Positions 1 through 8,287 of a DNA stretch of 64,000 nt are shown in pieces; position 1 is the first letter of the stretch; each line of letters starts with the position of its first letter. Source of the stretch: UBA2377 sp964429385 (GTDB taxonomy: Bacteria > Verrucomicrobiota > Verrucomicrobiia > Opitutales > Opitutaceae); NCBI GenBank assembly GCA_964429385.1, contig CAYSBR010000023.1:1-64000 (forward strand), read 5' to 3'. A program made the position numbers and the translations under genes. The notes under the pieces are model-generated. The model was not told the DNA's origin, made no database searches, and was given only the letters and a program-made list of their open reading frames with translations.

Positions 1-2
1 AA

Positions 3-464
3 CGCGCCAGCAGCGCTCCGCTCTTCTCGAAACTCTCGTGGGCGCGAAAATGTCAGAGCGCTCTCGACCACGCCGTGGCTCTCGCGCCGCACGACTTCGA
101 AGCCAACGACTCACTCGTGCAGTTCTACCGGCAGGCACCGCCCATCGCCGGCGGCGGCTGGAACAAAGCCTACGCACACGCCGAAAAATTCCGCCTCACC
201 GATCCGCCCGGCGGCACCCGCATCCTCGCCGGTTTGTATCAGCGCCAACAACGCCCAGCCGACGCCCTGCGCGTGCTCTTCGCCACCCTCGAACAACACC
301 CGCGTGATCTCGCCTTGCTCGAACTCACCGGCACCATCGCCCTCGCATCCTCACTCGAAACCGAACACGCCGCCGCCGCGCTGACACGCGGTATCGATCC
401 CGACGCCAGCGACCCTCAAACCACCCGCCTTCTGGACCTCCTCGCTCAACTCCAACGCCGCTAA
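3..464 (+). CDS. TPR-like protein, C-terminal part (5' end outside window)
   Basis: The reading frame is open to the left edge, so the gene starts outside the window and only about 153 C-terminal residues are seen. The visible part reads as helical repeat pairs: an ALDHAVALAPHDFEAN stretch, then a later ALRVLFATLEQHPRDLALLEL stretch, spaced like tetratricopeptide repeats that pack as helix-turn-helix scaffolds for protein binding. A GTG near position 75 could start a shorter protein, but the repeat pattern continues upstream of it, so I read this as a fragment. Partner and function cannot be told from this end. Confidence 0.7.
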   Translation, partial: RASSAPLFSKLSWARKCQSALDHAVALAPHDFEANDSLVQFYRQAPPIAGGGWNKAYAHAEKFRLTDPPGGTRILAGLYQRQQRPADALRVLFATLEQHPRDLALLELTGTIALASSLETEHAAAALTRGIDPDASDPQTTRLLDLLAQLQRR

Positions 465-560
465 AGCGACGAGTCCGCATGTAACAAAGCGGGCGCCGCG
501 TCGGACACAGTATGCTGGCCAACCCAGGCCCAGCAGGACGTGACCAAGCCCACTTATCTA

Positions 561-596
561 AAAGTGAAAAGGCCCACTTCCGAAGGAAATGGGCCT
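561..596 (-). terminator. Rho-independent terminator of tRNA-Asp
   Basis: Arms AGGCCCA (570-576) and TGGGCCT (590-596) pair, extended by TTCC with GGAA inside. Read on the minus strand the hairpin is followed by a T-rich run (TTTTCACTTTT). It lies just downstream of the minus-strand tRNA-Asp. Confidence 0.7.
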
Positions 597-605
597 AGAT
601 CAAAA

Positions 606-682
606 TGGCGGGATGGACGGGACTCGAACCCGCGACCTTCTGCGTGACAGGCAGACGCTCTAACCAGCTGAGCTACCACCCC
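606..682 (-). tRNA. tRNA-Asp (anticodon GTC)
   Basis: The reverse complement folds as a 77-nt tRNA. The acceptor arm GGGGTGG pairs with CCATCCC through one G-U pair, the discriminator is G and CCA is encoded. The anticodon loop CTGTCAC gives GTC, and the T arm carries GGTTCGAGTCC. It lies opposite to and divergent from the tRNA-Arg gene 107 nt away. Confidence 0.97.
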
Positions 683-703
683 GGAAATCGGGAAAGGACG
701 CGG

Positions 704-731
704 AACGTAGAATTGGAAACAGGCAAGTCAA
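704..731 (-). promoter_or_regulatory. Putative promoter of tRNA-Asp
   Basis: On the minus strand TTGACT is followed after 16 nt by TACGTT, about 21 nt before the tRNA. This fits a sigma-70 promoter. The -10 is imperfect. Confidence 0.45.
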
Positions 732-745
732 GCGCGGTTTTACCC

Positions 746-774
746 TTGTCGAAAAATGGCCCGCCCGCTAGCTC
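746..774 (+). promoter_or_regulatory. Putative promoter of tRNA-Arg
   Basis: TTGTCG and TAGCTC are separated by 17 nt, with the -10-like box 15 nt before the tRNA. Spacing is right but both hexamers are weak matches, so this is tentative. Confidence 0.3.
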
Positions 775-789
775 TGCGCGCCTGTTCAC

Positions 790-866
790 GCGGTGGTAGC
801 TCAGCCGGATAGAGCAACGGTTTTCTAAACCGTCGGTCGTGGGTTCGAGTCCCGCCCACCGCGCCA
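790..866 (+). tRNA. tRNA-Arg (anticodon TCT)
   Basis: A 77-nt cloverleaf. GCGGTGG pairs with CCACCGC, the discriminator is G and CCA is encoded. Anticodon stem ACGGT/ACCGT encloses loop TTTCTAA, giving TCT, which reads AGA and AGG. The T loop is TTCGAGT. Confidence 0.96.
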
Positions 867-880
867 GTTTCCGCGCAAGC

Positions 881-1411
881 TCAGGCGCTTTCCCACGCGC
901 GCTGCCACAATCCCGCCTCCCCCGCCACGCCATGACGCTGGAGTTCGCGGTGAATCCGCGCCGCCGCCGGCTCCTCCACCCGGTGGCGGGGATCGCCCGG
1001 CAAATCCGGCCGCACCTTGCGGGCCAGCGCCCAGCAGGCCCAGGCCCGCCAGCGGCGCTGTTCGCGACGCGGTTCATTCATCCGGTCCGCATAGTGCTGG
1101 AAGTGCACCCGGGGGTTGCCCATGAAAACGCCTTCGGGCGTCCGCCCGATGCACCAGACCATCGCCGCATAAGGCAGCGGCCACTCACGCAGGACCGCTT
1201 CATCGCCCTGCAAATCCGCGCCCAGGGCGCGGTCGAGACACAACAACGTGCGGGCCGCCAACCCGCGCCGCCAAAGCGCATGCCCATATTCGAGGCAGGA
1301 AAAATAAAACTCCGCGCCGCGATCTTCCTCGCGGAACTGATGCAGCAGCCGCCAGTCCAACCCCGCGCGTGACGGTGGCAGGTGCGGACAGGGCGGCAGC
1401 AGTGCGGGCAT
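881..1411 (-). CDS. Conserved-looking hypothetical protein
   Basis: About 176 residues from the ATG before PALLPPCPHLPP; a longer frame to 1501 exists but would run further into the head-to-head acyltransferase gene. The protein is rich in Trp and Arg, with motifs such as WRLLHQFREEDRGAEFYFSC and YAAMVWCIGRTPEGVFMGNP. There is no signal peptide or membrane segment. I do not recognise the family. Regular protein-like composition and placement between a tRNA and a diverging gene support it as real. Its function is unknown. Confidence 0.6.
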   Translation of the reverse strand: MPALLPPCPHLPPSRAGLDWRLLHQFREEDRGAEFYFSCLEYGHALWRRGLAARTLLCLDRALGADLQGDEAVLREWPLPYAAMVWCIGRTPEGVFMGNPRVHFQHYADRMNEPRREQRRWRAWACWALARKVRPDLPGDPRHRVEEPAAARIHRELQRHGVAGEAGLWQRAWESA

Positions 1412-2226
1412 GGCCGGGTTCGTGCCCGGCAACTTTCCCCGGGTCAACCGGAAGTCACGGCGTATTCGCGCTTGGCGCACCGCCGCGTTTCCACAAAACA
1501 CACCTCATACTGAACACCACGACTCCAGTCTCCGACCCGATTTCCGAAGTGCAGCGTATCTCCGGCTGGCGCCGGGTGGCGTTGTGGCCCTTCGGCATGC
1601 TCGTCCGCCTGTGGGTAAAAACCCTGCGCCTGGAGGAAACCCCGGAGGACGTGCGCAACTTTACCCGCATGGACGAGCCCGTGGCCATGGTGCTCTGGCA
1701 CAACCGGCTGTTTCTCGCCGCCATGATCTTCACCCGTTACCGGCGGGGCAAACCCACCTATGCGCTGGTGAGCGCCAGCAAGGACGGCGCCTGGCTCGAC
1801 GCTTTTTTCTCCCTCGTCGGCCTGCGCACAGTCCGCGGCTCCAGCCACCGGCGCGGGCGCGAAGCGGCCACCGCCCTGGTTGAAACCCTCCGCGCCGGAC
1901 ACGATGTGGGCATCACGCCCGACGGACCCAAGGGGCCGATCTACCAGTTCAAGCCCGGCGCTCTCATCGTGACTCGCCGCACCCGCACCCCCATTCTCCT
2001 GATCGGCGCCGATTTCGAAAGTGCGTGGCGGCTGCGCAGGAGCTGGGACTGGTTTTATCTCCCCAAGCCCTTCTCGCGTGTACGCATGCGCTGCGACTAC
2101 ATCCCGGCTGACGCGCTTGGCGCCCGGGATGACGCGGCCGCCCGGCTTGAGGCCCGCCTGCACGAGCTCAACCCCGATCGCGAGCTCGCCAGAAATCAGA
2201 ACTCCGGCACGAACGAGACCGTCTGA
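1369..2226 (+). CDS. DUF374-type lysophospholipid acyltransferase family protein
   Basis: The acyltransferase block starts WHNRLF, the H-X4-D-like site of this family in shortened form, and continues with GITPDGPKGPIYQFKPGAL, the glycine-proline signature of DUF374 proteins related to lauroyl/lysophospholipid acyltransferases. A hydrophobic RRVALWPFGMLVRLWV segment near the start of the domain likely sits on the membrane. The start is doubtful. The GTG at 1369 overlaps the head-to-head neighbour, the first 45 residues look like random frame, and homologous-looking sequence begins near 1525; a GTG at 1549 would give 225 residues, near the usual family size. It probably acylates a lipid or lipid A precursor. 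Its 3' end overlaps the convergent neighbour by 31 nt. Confidence 0.8.
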   Translation: MTVAGADRAAAVRAWPGSCPATFPGSTGSHGVFALGAPPRFHKTHLILNTTTPVSDPISEVQRISGWRRVALWPFGMLVRLWVKTLRLEETPEDVRNFTRMDEPVAMVLWHNRLFLAAMIFTRYRRGKPTYALVSASKDGAWLDAFFSLVGLRTVRGSSHRRGREAATALVETLRAGHDVGITPDGPKGPIYQFKPGALIVTRRTRTPILLIGADFESAWRLRRSWDWFYLPKPFSRVRMRCDYIPADALGARDDAAARLEARLHELNPDRELARNQNSGTNETV

Positions 2227-2561
2227 CCCGGAGCGGCCGTGAGGTCGTCACCGGCGCACCAAGTCTCGTCGTTGAGCAGAAATTTGAAGACCACCGGCTG
2301 CGCGGATTCCACGATCCGGATACTCCAGCAATCATCCGCCACGCATTCCAGCGGCACGCCTTTCTCCCAGCTCAGGCCCGGGCCTTCGCCCCGGAGGTAG
2401 AGGGTGTTGCCGAAGCCTACGTCAATCGCAGCGGAGATCGTCGTGACCACGACCTTCGGCACCGTTTTCTTCACGGCGGGCCGGGCGGTCGTCTTCTTGA
2501 CTGTCTTCGCGGGTTTCGTCGCCGGGGTGAGCGCCTTGGTGGTCTTGGTTTTCTTCTTCAT
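2196..2561 (-). CDS. Small protein: Lys/Ala/Pro-rich tail plus carbohydrate-binding-like domain
   Basis: 121 residues. Residues 1-40 are a basic Lys-Thr-Ala-Pro tail resembling histone H1 or AlgP tails. Residues ~45-121 look like a small beta-sandwich of the CBM20/CBM48 (starch or glycogen binding) type: LYLRGEGPGLSWEKGVPL, then W and VFKFLLNDETWCAGDD, a typical strand order with conserved Trp. An AAAGGAA Shine-Dalgarno lies upstream of the ATG. The partner could be glycogen or DNA; the domain match is by eye. No glycogen gene is nearby. Confidence 0.7.
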   Translation of the reverse strand: MKKKTKTTKALTPATKPAKTVKKTTARPAVKKTVPKVVVTTISAAIDVGFGNTLYLRGEGPGLSWEKGVPLECVADDCWSIRIVESAQPVVFKFLLNDETWCAGDDLTAAPGQTVSFVPEF

Positions 2562-2727
2562 GTCGTTATATTCCTTTCAAGGGCAGTGGTTGGAACAAGT
2601 AATAGCCAGATGCCGCGGATTTCAAAGCAAATACAGGACCAAAACCCTCCGTAACCGGAATTTCACCCGGAAAACCATTCCACATGGGTTTGCCTGGATC
2701 CGCATCGGCGCATTCAATCCCGGCCTC

Positions 2728-3516
2728 ATGAAGACACCCCTGCTTCTGCTGGTTTGCAGCCTGCTGCTCCCCGTCATCGGCCACAGTCAGGCTCCCGCCC
2801 TCGACGATCAGGCCAAGATCCGCAAACTCAGTCAGACGCCCTTCACGCTCTACCCCAACGCCGTGGTCACGGATTCGAACTATCCCGCCCTTTTCAACCG
2901 CCACGCCCGCGCCGGGGATGCCCTCGTCGTTTCCTATCAGGATGCCCTGAAAGTCTCCGCGCAAATCAGCGACCTCGGAATCCAGCGCGGAGAAGTCTGG
3001 ATCTACGTGCCCCACTCGCTCGACCTGACCCAGCGGGGACGCCGCAACGTCGAAGGGGCTCACGGCATTGTCTTCATTCCCACGCTCACCAACCGCAATG
3101 TCCCCACTCTGGCAACCCAGGCACTTCGTCTCTCCGAGGCCACCACCATCCTCGGAATGAAACTGATCGCAGGCATGGAACCGAATACTCCATTCCGCCC
3201 CCGCGAGATCGCCGATCTGGCGAAATGCGCCGAGATTTTCACGCTCTACGAACCGCGTAAATTATCGCGTGACCTCGCCCAATTCCACCGGCACTTCGAA
3301 CGGGTCGTCCGGGAAGCTCGTGGCGCCAACCCCGCGATCAAGATAGAACTGGCCATCTCCACCGGACAAAACGAGGAAGCCACCCGTCAACTGGCCGGCG
3401 TGCTCTGGCACTACGCCGATCAGATCGACCGCATCGGCCTCTACTCGGATGAAAGTCGCGAATCCGTGGAGAGCCTGGAGCTTCTCCTCAAAGTGCTGCG
3501 TCCCGAGGGGCTTTGA
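2728..3516 (+). CDS. Secreted hypothetical protein
   Basis: About 262 residues. The ATG was chosen because it opens a clear signal peptide, KTPLLLLVCSLLLPVIGHSQ, with cleavage likely after HSQ; the long upstream extension is frame noise over an intergenic region. The mature part contains IYVPHSLDLTQRGRRNVEGA and an alpha/beta pattern with AEIFTLYEP and QIDRIGLYSDE, like a (beta/alpha) barrel. It is likely periplasmic or exported. I do not recognise the family. It stands alone between a divergent small gene and tRNA-Ala. Confidence 0.75.
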   Translation: MKTPLLLLVCSLLLPVIGHSQAPALDDQAKIRKLSQTPFTLYPNAVVTDSNYPALFNRHARAGDALVVSYQDALKVSAQISDLGIQRGEVWIYVPHSLDLTQRGRRNVEGAHGIVFIPTLTNRNVPTLATQALRLSEATTILGMKLIAGMEPNTPFRPREIADLAKCAEIFTLYEPRKLSRDLAQFHRHFERVVREARGANPAIKIELAISTGQNEEATRQLAGVLWHYADQIDRIGLYSDESRESVESLELLLKVLRPEGL

Positions 3517-3639
3517 GCCCCAAATCCGTCCGGCTTGAACACACCTGCAACTGATGGCCCCGCCCTGTTTTCCATCGCCGGCAAAAATGATGTTTACTCG
3601 CGCGCGGCCATTGCTCAAAACCTGCCGCTCCTGGCTTAG

Positions 3640-3715
3640 GGGGCAGTAGCTCAGTTGATAGAGCGCGTCGTTCGCAACGACGAGGTCGTGGGTTTGATCC
3701 CCATCTGCTCCACCA
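3640..3715 (+). tRNA. tRNA-Ala (anticodon CGC)
   Basis: A 76-nt tRNA. GGGGCAG pairs with CTGCTCC, giving the G3-U70 wobble pair that alanyl-tRNA synthetase recognises. The anticodon stem CGTCG/CGACG holds loop TTCGCAA, anticodon CGC, reading GCG. CCA is encoded. The T loop reads TTTGATC, not the usual TTCGAxC, which is worth noting. Confidence 0.95.
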
Positions 3716-3771
3716 GCCGTTTCCGATCGTGGGCCCCAGCCTGGCCAATGCCGGCCCCGCCGCGAGCGGCC

Positions 3772-4782
3772 TTACGCCACTCGTCCCGTCGCCCGCCGGG
3801 CAAAGACCATCTTGCCCCCCGCGGTGGGCAATACGCTGGTGACCTCGGCCTCAATCCGCTGCCCCAGCCAGGGGCGGCCATCCACGACCACCACCATCGA
3901 GCCGTCCTCAAGGTAGCCGACCGCCTGCCCTTCTTCCCGCCCCGGCTTGGCCAGGTCCAGACTGACAATCTCACCGATCATCAACTCCGGCTGCAGCGAC
4001 TTCCCCAGCTGGTTGAGGTTCAGCCAGACGACACCATGAAACTCCGCCATCTTGGCCAGATTGTAATCCATCGTGAGCAGCTTGGCCCGCATGCTCTGCG
4101 CAAGAAAAACCAGCTTGGCCTCCACATCCTGGGGCTTGGAGAGTTCGCTCTCGGGAATGCGGATGTCGAGGTGCTTGATCCGGCGCAGTTCGTTGAGCAC
4201 TTCCAATCCGCGTCGGCCCCGGGCCTGTTTCAACGGATCCGGTGAATCGGCCACCGCCTGCAGCTCCTTCAGCACGAAACTCGGAATCACCAGCGCCGAC
4301 CCCATGAATCCCGTTTCACACACCCGGGCAATGCGCCCGTCGATCAGCACGCTCGTGTCCACCACCACAAGCGGCACATCCACTTCATGCGGGACGAAGC
4401 GCACATACGGAATCACCAGATTGAACTCATCCTTGCCGCGCAGGGCGATCACGGTGCACAGGTAGGTGCACGCGAGGAACAGCACGAGACGGGCGATGAA
4501 GATGTTCTGCTCATCCCCCCGGTCGAAGAGCGGTGAAGTCCCCACCAGGTAGGAAATCAAGGCCCCCACCGCCAGGCCGAAGCTGATGGCCGACAGACCG
4601 CGCAGCGAAAAGCCCTTGAGCATCATATCCACCAGCACGACCAGCAGGCCGATGGAGAAACCCACAAAGGTGGCCAACGTGCGATGATCGTCCCACTCCT
4701 TGACCGTGTAGCACACCAGCCACCCGCCGATCGCGCAAAGGACCATGAACAACAGGCGGATCGCAAGGAGGGTTTTATTCAT
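3772..4782 (-). CDS. Membrane-anchored PIN-TRAM domain protein (YacL-like)
   Basis: 336 residues. The first ~115 hold about four membrane segments (for example LLFMVLCAIGGWLVCY, FVGFSIGLLVVLVDMML, LVLFLACTYLCTVIAL). A PIN nuclease domain follows, with VVVDTSVLIDGRIA, E near LKELQAVAD, D in the EAKLV region and LLTMDYNLA supplying the acidic metal-binding residues. A C-terminal TRAM-like RNA-binding domain runs through VGYLEDGSMVVVVDG. This order is that of Bacillus YacL, a membrane PIN-TRAM protein of uncertain role. It probably cleaves RNA at the membrane. It diverges from the EVE-domain gene. Confidence 0.88.
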   Translation of the reverse strand: MNKTLLAIRLLFMVLCAIGGWLVCYTVKEWDDHRTLATFVGFSIGLLVVLVDMMLKGFSLRGLSAISFGLAVGALISYLVGTSPLFDRGDEQNIFIARLVLFLACTYLCTVIALRGKDEFNLVIPYVRFVPHEVDVPLVVVDTSVLIDGRIARVCETGFMGSALVIPSFVLKELQAVADSPDPLKQARGRRGLEVLNELRRIKHLDIRIPESELSKPQDVEAKLVFLAQSMRAKLLTMDYNLAKMAEFHGVVWLNLNQLGKSLQPELMIGEIVSLDLAKPGREEGQAVGYLEDGSMVVVVDGRPWLGQRIEAEVTSVLPTAGGKMVFARRATGRVA

Positions 4783-4918
4783 GGGCAGACCTCAGCGTAC
4801 GACATCCACGCCAACCCGGAATGCAACCCGCCCCGGCGAAAGAATCACCGCCCGGGCTTTTGCCTTTTCACTCTCAAGGTCGTTCATTTTATCAGCACTG
4901 CACTTCACAACCCTTTCC

Positions 4919-5329
4919 ATGACAACCCAATACTGGCTGGTGAAATCCGAACCCGAGGCCTACGCGTGGGCCGATCTCGTCCGCGATCGCAAGACCGCCT
5001 GGACCGGTGTGCGCAACTACCAGGCGCGCAGCCATCTCAACGCCATGCGCAAAGGCGACCGCGTGCTGTTCTACGAAAGCGTGACGACCAAGGCCGTCGT
5101 CGGCATCGCCGAAGTCACCAAGCCCGCCTTTCCCGACACCACCGCGGATGAACCGGGCTGGGTCGCCGTCGAGGTCAAGGCCGTCCAGCCATTGACCACA
5201 CCGGTCACCCTCGCCCGCATCAAGGGCGACCCCGCGCTCGCCAATATCGCCCTTCTCCGCCAAAGCCGCCTTTCCGTCATGCCCCTTCAGGCGGATGACT
5301 ACAACCGGCTCCTCGCCCTCGGCGTCTGA
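4919..5329 (+). CDS. EVE domain-containing protein
   Basis: 136 residues from the ATG before TTQYWLVKSEPEAYAW; the upstream extension is noise. The sequence is a single EVE (PUA-like) domain: YWLVKSEP start, W-x-GVRNYQARSHLNAM, KGDRVLFYES, then VVGIAEV. In the family this pocket binds modified bases in nucleic acid, and the human member is thymocyte nuclear protein 1. The bacterial role is not settled. It is followed 86 nt later by the tyrA start on the same strand, so it may lead that operon. Confidence 0.92.
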   Translation: MTTQYWLVKSEPEAYAWADLVRDRKTAWTGVRNYQARSHLNAMRKGDRVLFYESVTTKAVVGIAEVTKPAFPDTTADEPGWVAVEVKAVQPLTTPVTLARIKGDPALANIALLRQSRLSVMPLQADDYNRLLALGV

Positions 5330-5415
5330 AGGCGACCCCACGTCCGTCTCCCCGACCACATCGCCCCCAGTCGTAGGACTCGACACACCGGAGCCTTTGC
5401 CCTTTCCAAGAATCC

Positions 5416-6264
5416 GTGCCCGCCCAACTCACTCTCCTCGCCCCCGGACTGCTGGGCGGTTCCGTCGCCCAAGCCGCCCGCGCCCGCGGGCTGGCCCAGC
5501 GCATTGTCCTCTGGGCGCGACGGCCCGAATCCCGCCTCGCCCTGCGTGAACAACCGTGGTGTGACGCCGTCGCGGACACCCCGGAGGCGGCGGTGCAAGG
5601 CTCCGATCTCGTTATCCTCGCCGCACCGGTGGACCGTATTGTCCCGCTCACCCAGCAAATCGCCGGTCAGCTCGCCCCCGGCGCGATCGTGACCGATGTC
5701 GGCAGCGTCAAAGGGGATATCTGCCGCCTGGGTCACGCCACGCTCGCCGGAAAAGCCCATTTCGTCGGCTCGCACCCGATGGCGGGTTCGGAGAAGACCG
5801 GCTGGGAGCACGCCAGTGCCGAGCTCTTCGAGCGTCGGGCCTGTTTCGTGACCCCGCTGCCGGAAACGGATGAGCGCGCCACCGAGACAGTCGTCCGCTT
5901 CTGGCGTGACCTCGGCTGCGAAGTCACCACGGAGCACCCCGACCGTCACGACGAGATCGTCGCCCATATCAGCCATCTGCCGCAGGTGCTGGCCTCGACC
6001 CTCTGCGCGTTTCTCGCCCGCAAGGACCCGCGCTGGCGCAACCACGCCGGGGGCGGTCTGCGCGACACCACCCGGATTGCCGGCAGCGATCCGGCGCTCT
6101 GGCGCACGATCCTCGAACAGAATCGCGATGAAGTGCTCCGCGCCCTCACCGGCTTCGAAGATGAATTGCACGCCTTGAAGGCCGCGCTCGCCAACCGCGA
6201 TTATCTCGACCTCACCGCCCGCCTGGAGCGCGGCCAGGCTTACCGCCGTGATTTCCGCCCTTGA
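5416..6264 (+). CDS. tyrA: Prephenate dehydrogenase
   Basis: 282 residues with a GTG start. It oxidatively decarboxylates prephenate to 4-hydroxyphenylpyruvate with NAD(P)+ in tyrosine synthesis. The Rossmann loop reads LLAPGLLGGSVA, a variant of the family's GxGxxGGS. VTDVGSVKG, GSHPMAGSEKTG and the active-site HISHLPQVLAS are all present and typical of TyrA. There is no fused chorismate mutase or ACT domain. It heads a tight run tyrA-aroA-cmk-plsC, which places it with EPSP synthase in the shikimate branch. Confidence 0.93.
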   Translation: MPAQLTLLAPGLLGGSVAQAARARGLAQRIVLWARRPESRLALREQPWCDAVADTPEAAVQGSDLVILAAPVDRIVPLTQQIAGQLAPGAIVTDVGSVKGDICRLGHATLAGKAHFVGSHPMAGSEKTGWEHASAELFERRACFVTPLPETDERATETVVRFWRDLGCEVTTEHPDRHDEIVAHISHLPQVLASTLCAFLARKDPRWRNHAGGGLRDTTRIAGSDPALWRTILEQNRDEVLRALTGFEDELHALKAALANRDYLDLTARLERGQAYRRDFRP

Positions 6265-6344
6265 ACGGCGCAAATCTTCCGGCGGACCGATGACGAAGAT
6301 TCCCCTTGGCGGACGCGCGGTGCTCGCCGACGCTGGACGCGCCC

Positions 6345-7616
6345 ATGTCGCTGCCTGACCCACTGCCTATACCGCCCTTCACCCGGCCCGTGCGCGGAAG
6401 TGTCACCCTGCCCGGCTCCAAGAGCATCACCAACCGGGCCCTGATCCTCGCCGCACTGTCCGATCACACCGTGACGCTGCGCGGCGCCCTCTTCAGTCGC
6501 GACACGCACATCATGGTCGCGGCATTGCGCCAACTGGGATTCATCGTGGACGTGGATGAAGCGGCGCTCACCGTGCGCATCGCCGGCCGCAACGGCACGA
6601 TCCCCATGCGCGAAGCCCGCATCGACGTGGGCAACGCCGGCACCGCCGCCCGTTTCCTCACCGCCTTTGTCTGCCTCCGTCCGGACGGGGTCTATCATTT
6701 CGACGGCGATGAAGCCATGCGCCGTCGCCCCATCGGCGCCTTGCTCGAAGCCCTCGCCAGCCAGGGCGCCCGGGCCAGCGCGCGCGCATTTCCTTTCACC
6801 CTCCACACCGCCGGGCTGCCGGGCGGAGAGGTCGAACTCGATGCCTCGGAAAGCAGCCAGATGCTCTCCGCCTTGCTCATGGTCGCCCCGCACGCCCAGT
6901 CGCCGCTCACGGTGAAGTTGAAAGGCGCGGCGGGCTCCCGGCCCTTTATCGCGATGACCGAGGCGATGGTGCGGCAGTTCACCATTGCACCGGAAACCTA
7001 CCCCATTGAGGGCGACGCGTCCGCCGGCAGCTACCTGCTCGCGCTCCCTCGCGTCACCGGCGGCCGGCTTCACCTGACCAATTACTACGGCCCGCTTCAA
7101 GGCGACACGAAGTTCCGCGAAGTGATCGCCGCCGTGGGCGTCGGTTCCGAGCCCGCCGGCGGCGGCCTTGAGGTTTTTCGCCAACAGCCCGACACCCGGG
7201 GGGAAAGCACCGCCCGCGATTTCAATTTCCGCGCGTTTTCCGATACCTTCCTCACCCTCGCGGCCATCGCGCCGCTCCTCCAAGGCCCCACCCGGATCAC
7301 GGGCATCGCCCATACGCGCAAGCAGGAGACCGACCGCGTCGCCGGCATGGCGCGCGAGCTCACCAGGCTCGGCCAGCGGGTCATTGAAACCGAGGACAGT
7401 CTCGAAATCCACCCGCAGCCGCTCCGTTCCGGACAGATCATCGAGACTTACGAGGATCACCGTTTCGCCATGAGCTTCGGCATCCTGGGCTGCCACGACC
7501 TGCACGGTGACGGGCGGCCCTGGCTCGCGATCAAGGACCCGTTGTGCTGCCGCAAGACCTTCCCGCATTTTTTTGAGTTGCTGGAGGGCCTCCGGCAAAA
7601 ATCCTTGGCCGGCTGA
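6345..7616 (+). CDS. aroA: 3-phosphoshikimate 1-carboxyvinyltransferase (EPSP synthase)
   Basis: 423 residues from the ATG before SLPDPLPIPPF; a TTG at 6306 gives an unlikely extension. It makes EPSP from shikimate 3-phosphate and phosphoenolpyruvate, the sixth shikimate step. It shows LPGSKSITNRALIL for substrate binding, VGNAGTAARFLT for the phosphoenolpyruvate loop, DASESSQMLSALL and a late DHRFAMSF motif. The Ala in GNAGTA is the glyphosate-sensitive class I form. The stop overlaps the cmk start by one base. Confidence 0.96.
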   Translation: MSLPDPLPIPPFTRPVRGSVTLPGSKSITNRALILAALSDHTVTLRGALFSRDTHIMVAALRQLGFIVDVDEAALTVRIAGRNGTIPMREARIDVGNAGTAARFLTAFVCLRPDGVYHFDGDEAMRRRPIGALLEALASQGARASARAFPFTLHTAGLPGGEVELDASESSQMLSALLMVAPHAQSPLTVKLKGAAGSRPFIAMTEAMVRQFTIAPETYPIEGDASAGSYLLALPRVTGGRLHLTNYYGPLQGDTKFREVIAAVGVGSEPAGGGLEVFRQQPDTRGESTARDFNFRAFSDTFLTLAAIAPLLQGPTRITGIAHTRKQETDRVAGMARELTRLGQRVIETEDSLEIHPQPLRSGQIIETYEDHRFAMSFGILGCHDLHGDGRPWLAIKDPLCCRKTFPHFFELLEGLRQKSLAG

Positions 7617-8287
7617 TGGCAACCCATCCCTTTATCATCATCGCCATCGACGGCGGCGCCGCCTCCGGCAAATCCTCGACCTCGCGCCTCCTCGCCGAAC
7701 GCTTCAACCTGCTGCACGTGGACACCGGCTCGTTCTACCGGCATGTCACCAGTGAACTGCTGCGCCGGGGGGTTCCGGCGGCCGATCTTCCCGCCATCCA
7801 GGCCGCCCTGCCCAGCCTGAAGCTCGCCACCAGACTGGAAGGCCGCTCCGCCCGCATGTTGATCGACGACCAACCGGCCGGCGATGAGATCCGCGAACAG
7901 CGCGTCAACGAACACGTTTCCCACTACGCCGCCATTCCCGAGGTGCGCCAAATGCTCCTCGGCTACCAGCGCGGCCAGGCGGAGGTCGCGCGTCAGCATG
8001 GCTTCCGCGGTCTCGTGATGGAAGGGCGCGACATCGGCTCGGTTATTTTTCCCCAGGCGGATTTTCGCTTCTTCCTGCACGCCGATCCGGTCGAGCGGGC
8101 CAAGCGCCGCGCCGCGGAAGGCCGGCAGGACTCGATCGCCGAGCGCGACCGGCTCGACTCCTCCCGCAAGACCTCCCCGCTCACCTGTCCGCCCGGTGCG
8201 ATCGACCTCGACAGCACACACCTCTCCCTTGAGGAGGTTTTCACCCGGATGGCGGACCGCATCGCCCCCGCCCTCGCCTCCGCATGA
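7616..8287 (+). CDS. cmk: Cytidylate kinase
   Basis: 223 residues. It phosphorylates CMP and dCMP with ATP. A P-loop variant IAIDGGAASGKSS sits at the N-terminus, followed by LHVDTGSFYRHVT (nucleotide acceptor site, with the D-T-G-x-x-Y/F pattern), GLVMEGRDIGSVIFPQADFR and the lid PVERAKRRAAE. Length matches the family. It starts within the aroA stop (TGATG) and overlaps plsC by 4 nt, so the three are translated together. The aroA-cmk pairing is common in bacteria. Confidence 0.94.
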   Translation: MATHPFIIIAIDGGAASGKSSTSRLLAERFNLLHVDTGSFYRHVTSELLRRGVPAADLPAIQAALPSLKLATRLEGRSARMLIDDQPAGDEIREQRVNEHVSHYAAIPEVRQMLLGYQRGQAEVARQHGFRGLVMEGRDIGSVIFPQADFRFFLHADPVERAKRRAAEGRQDSIAERDRLDSSRKTSPLTCPPGAIDLDSTHLSLEEVFTRMADRIAPALASA

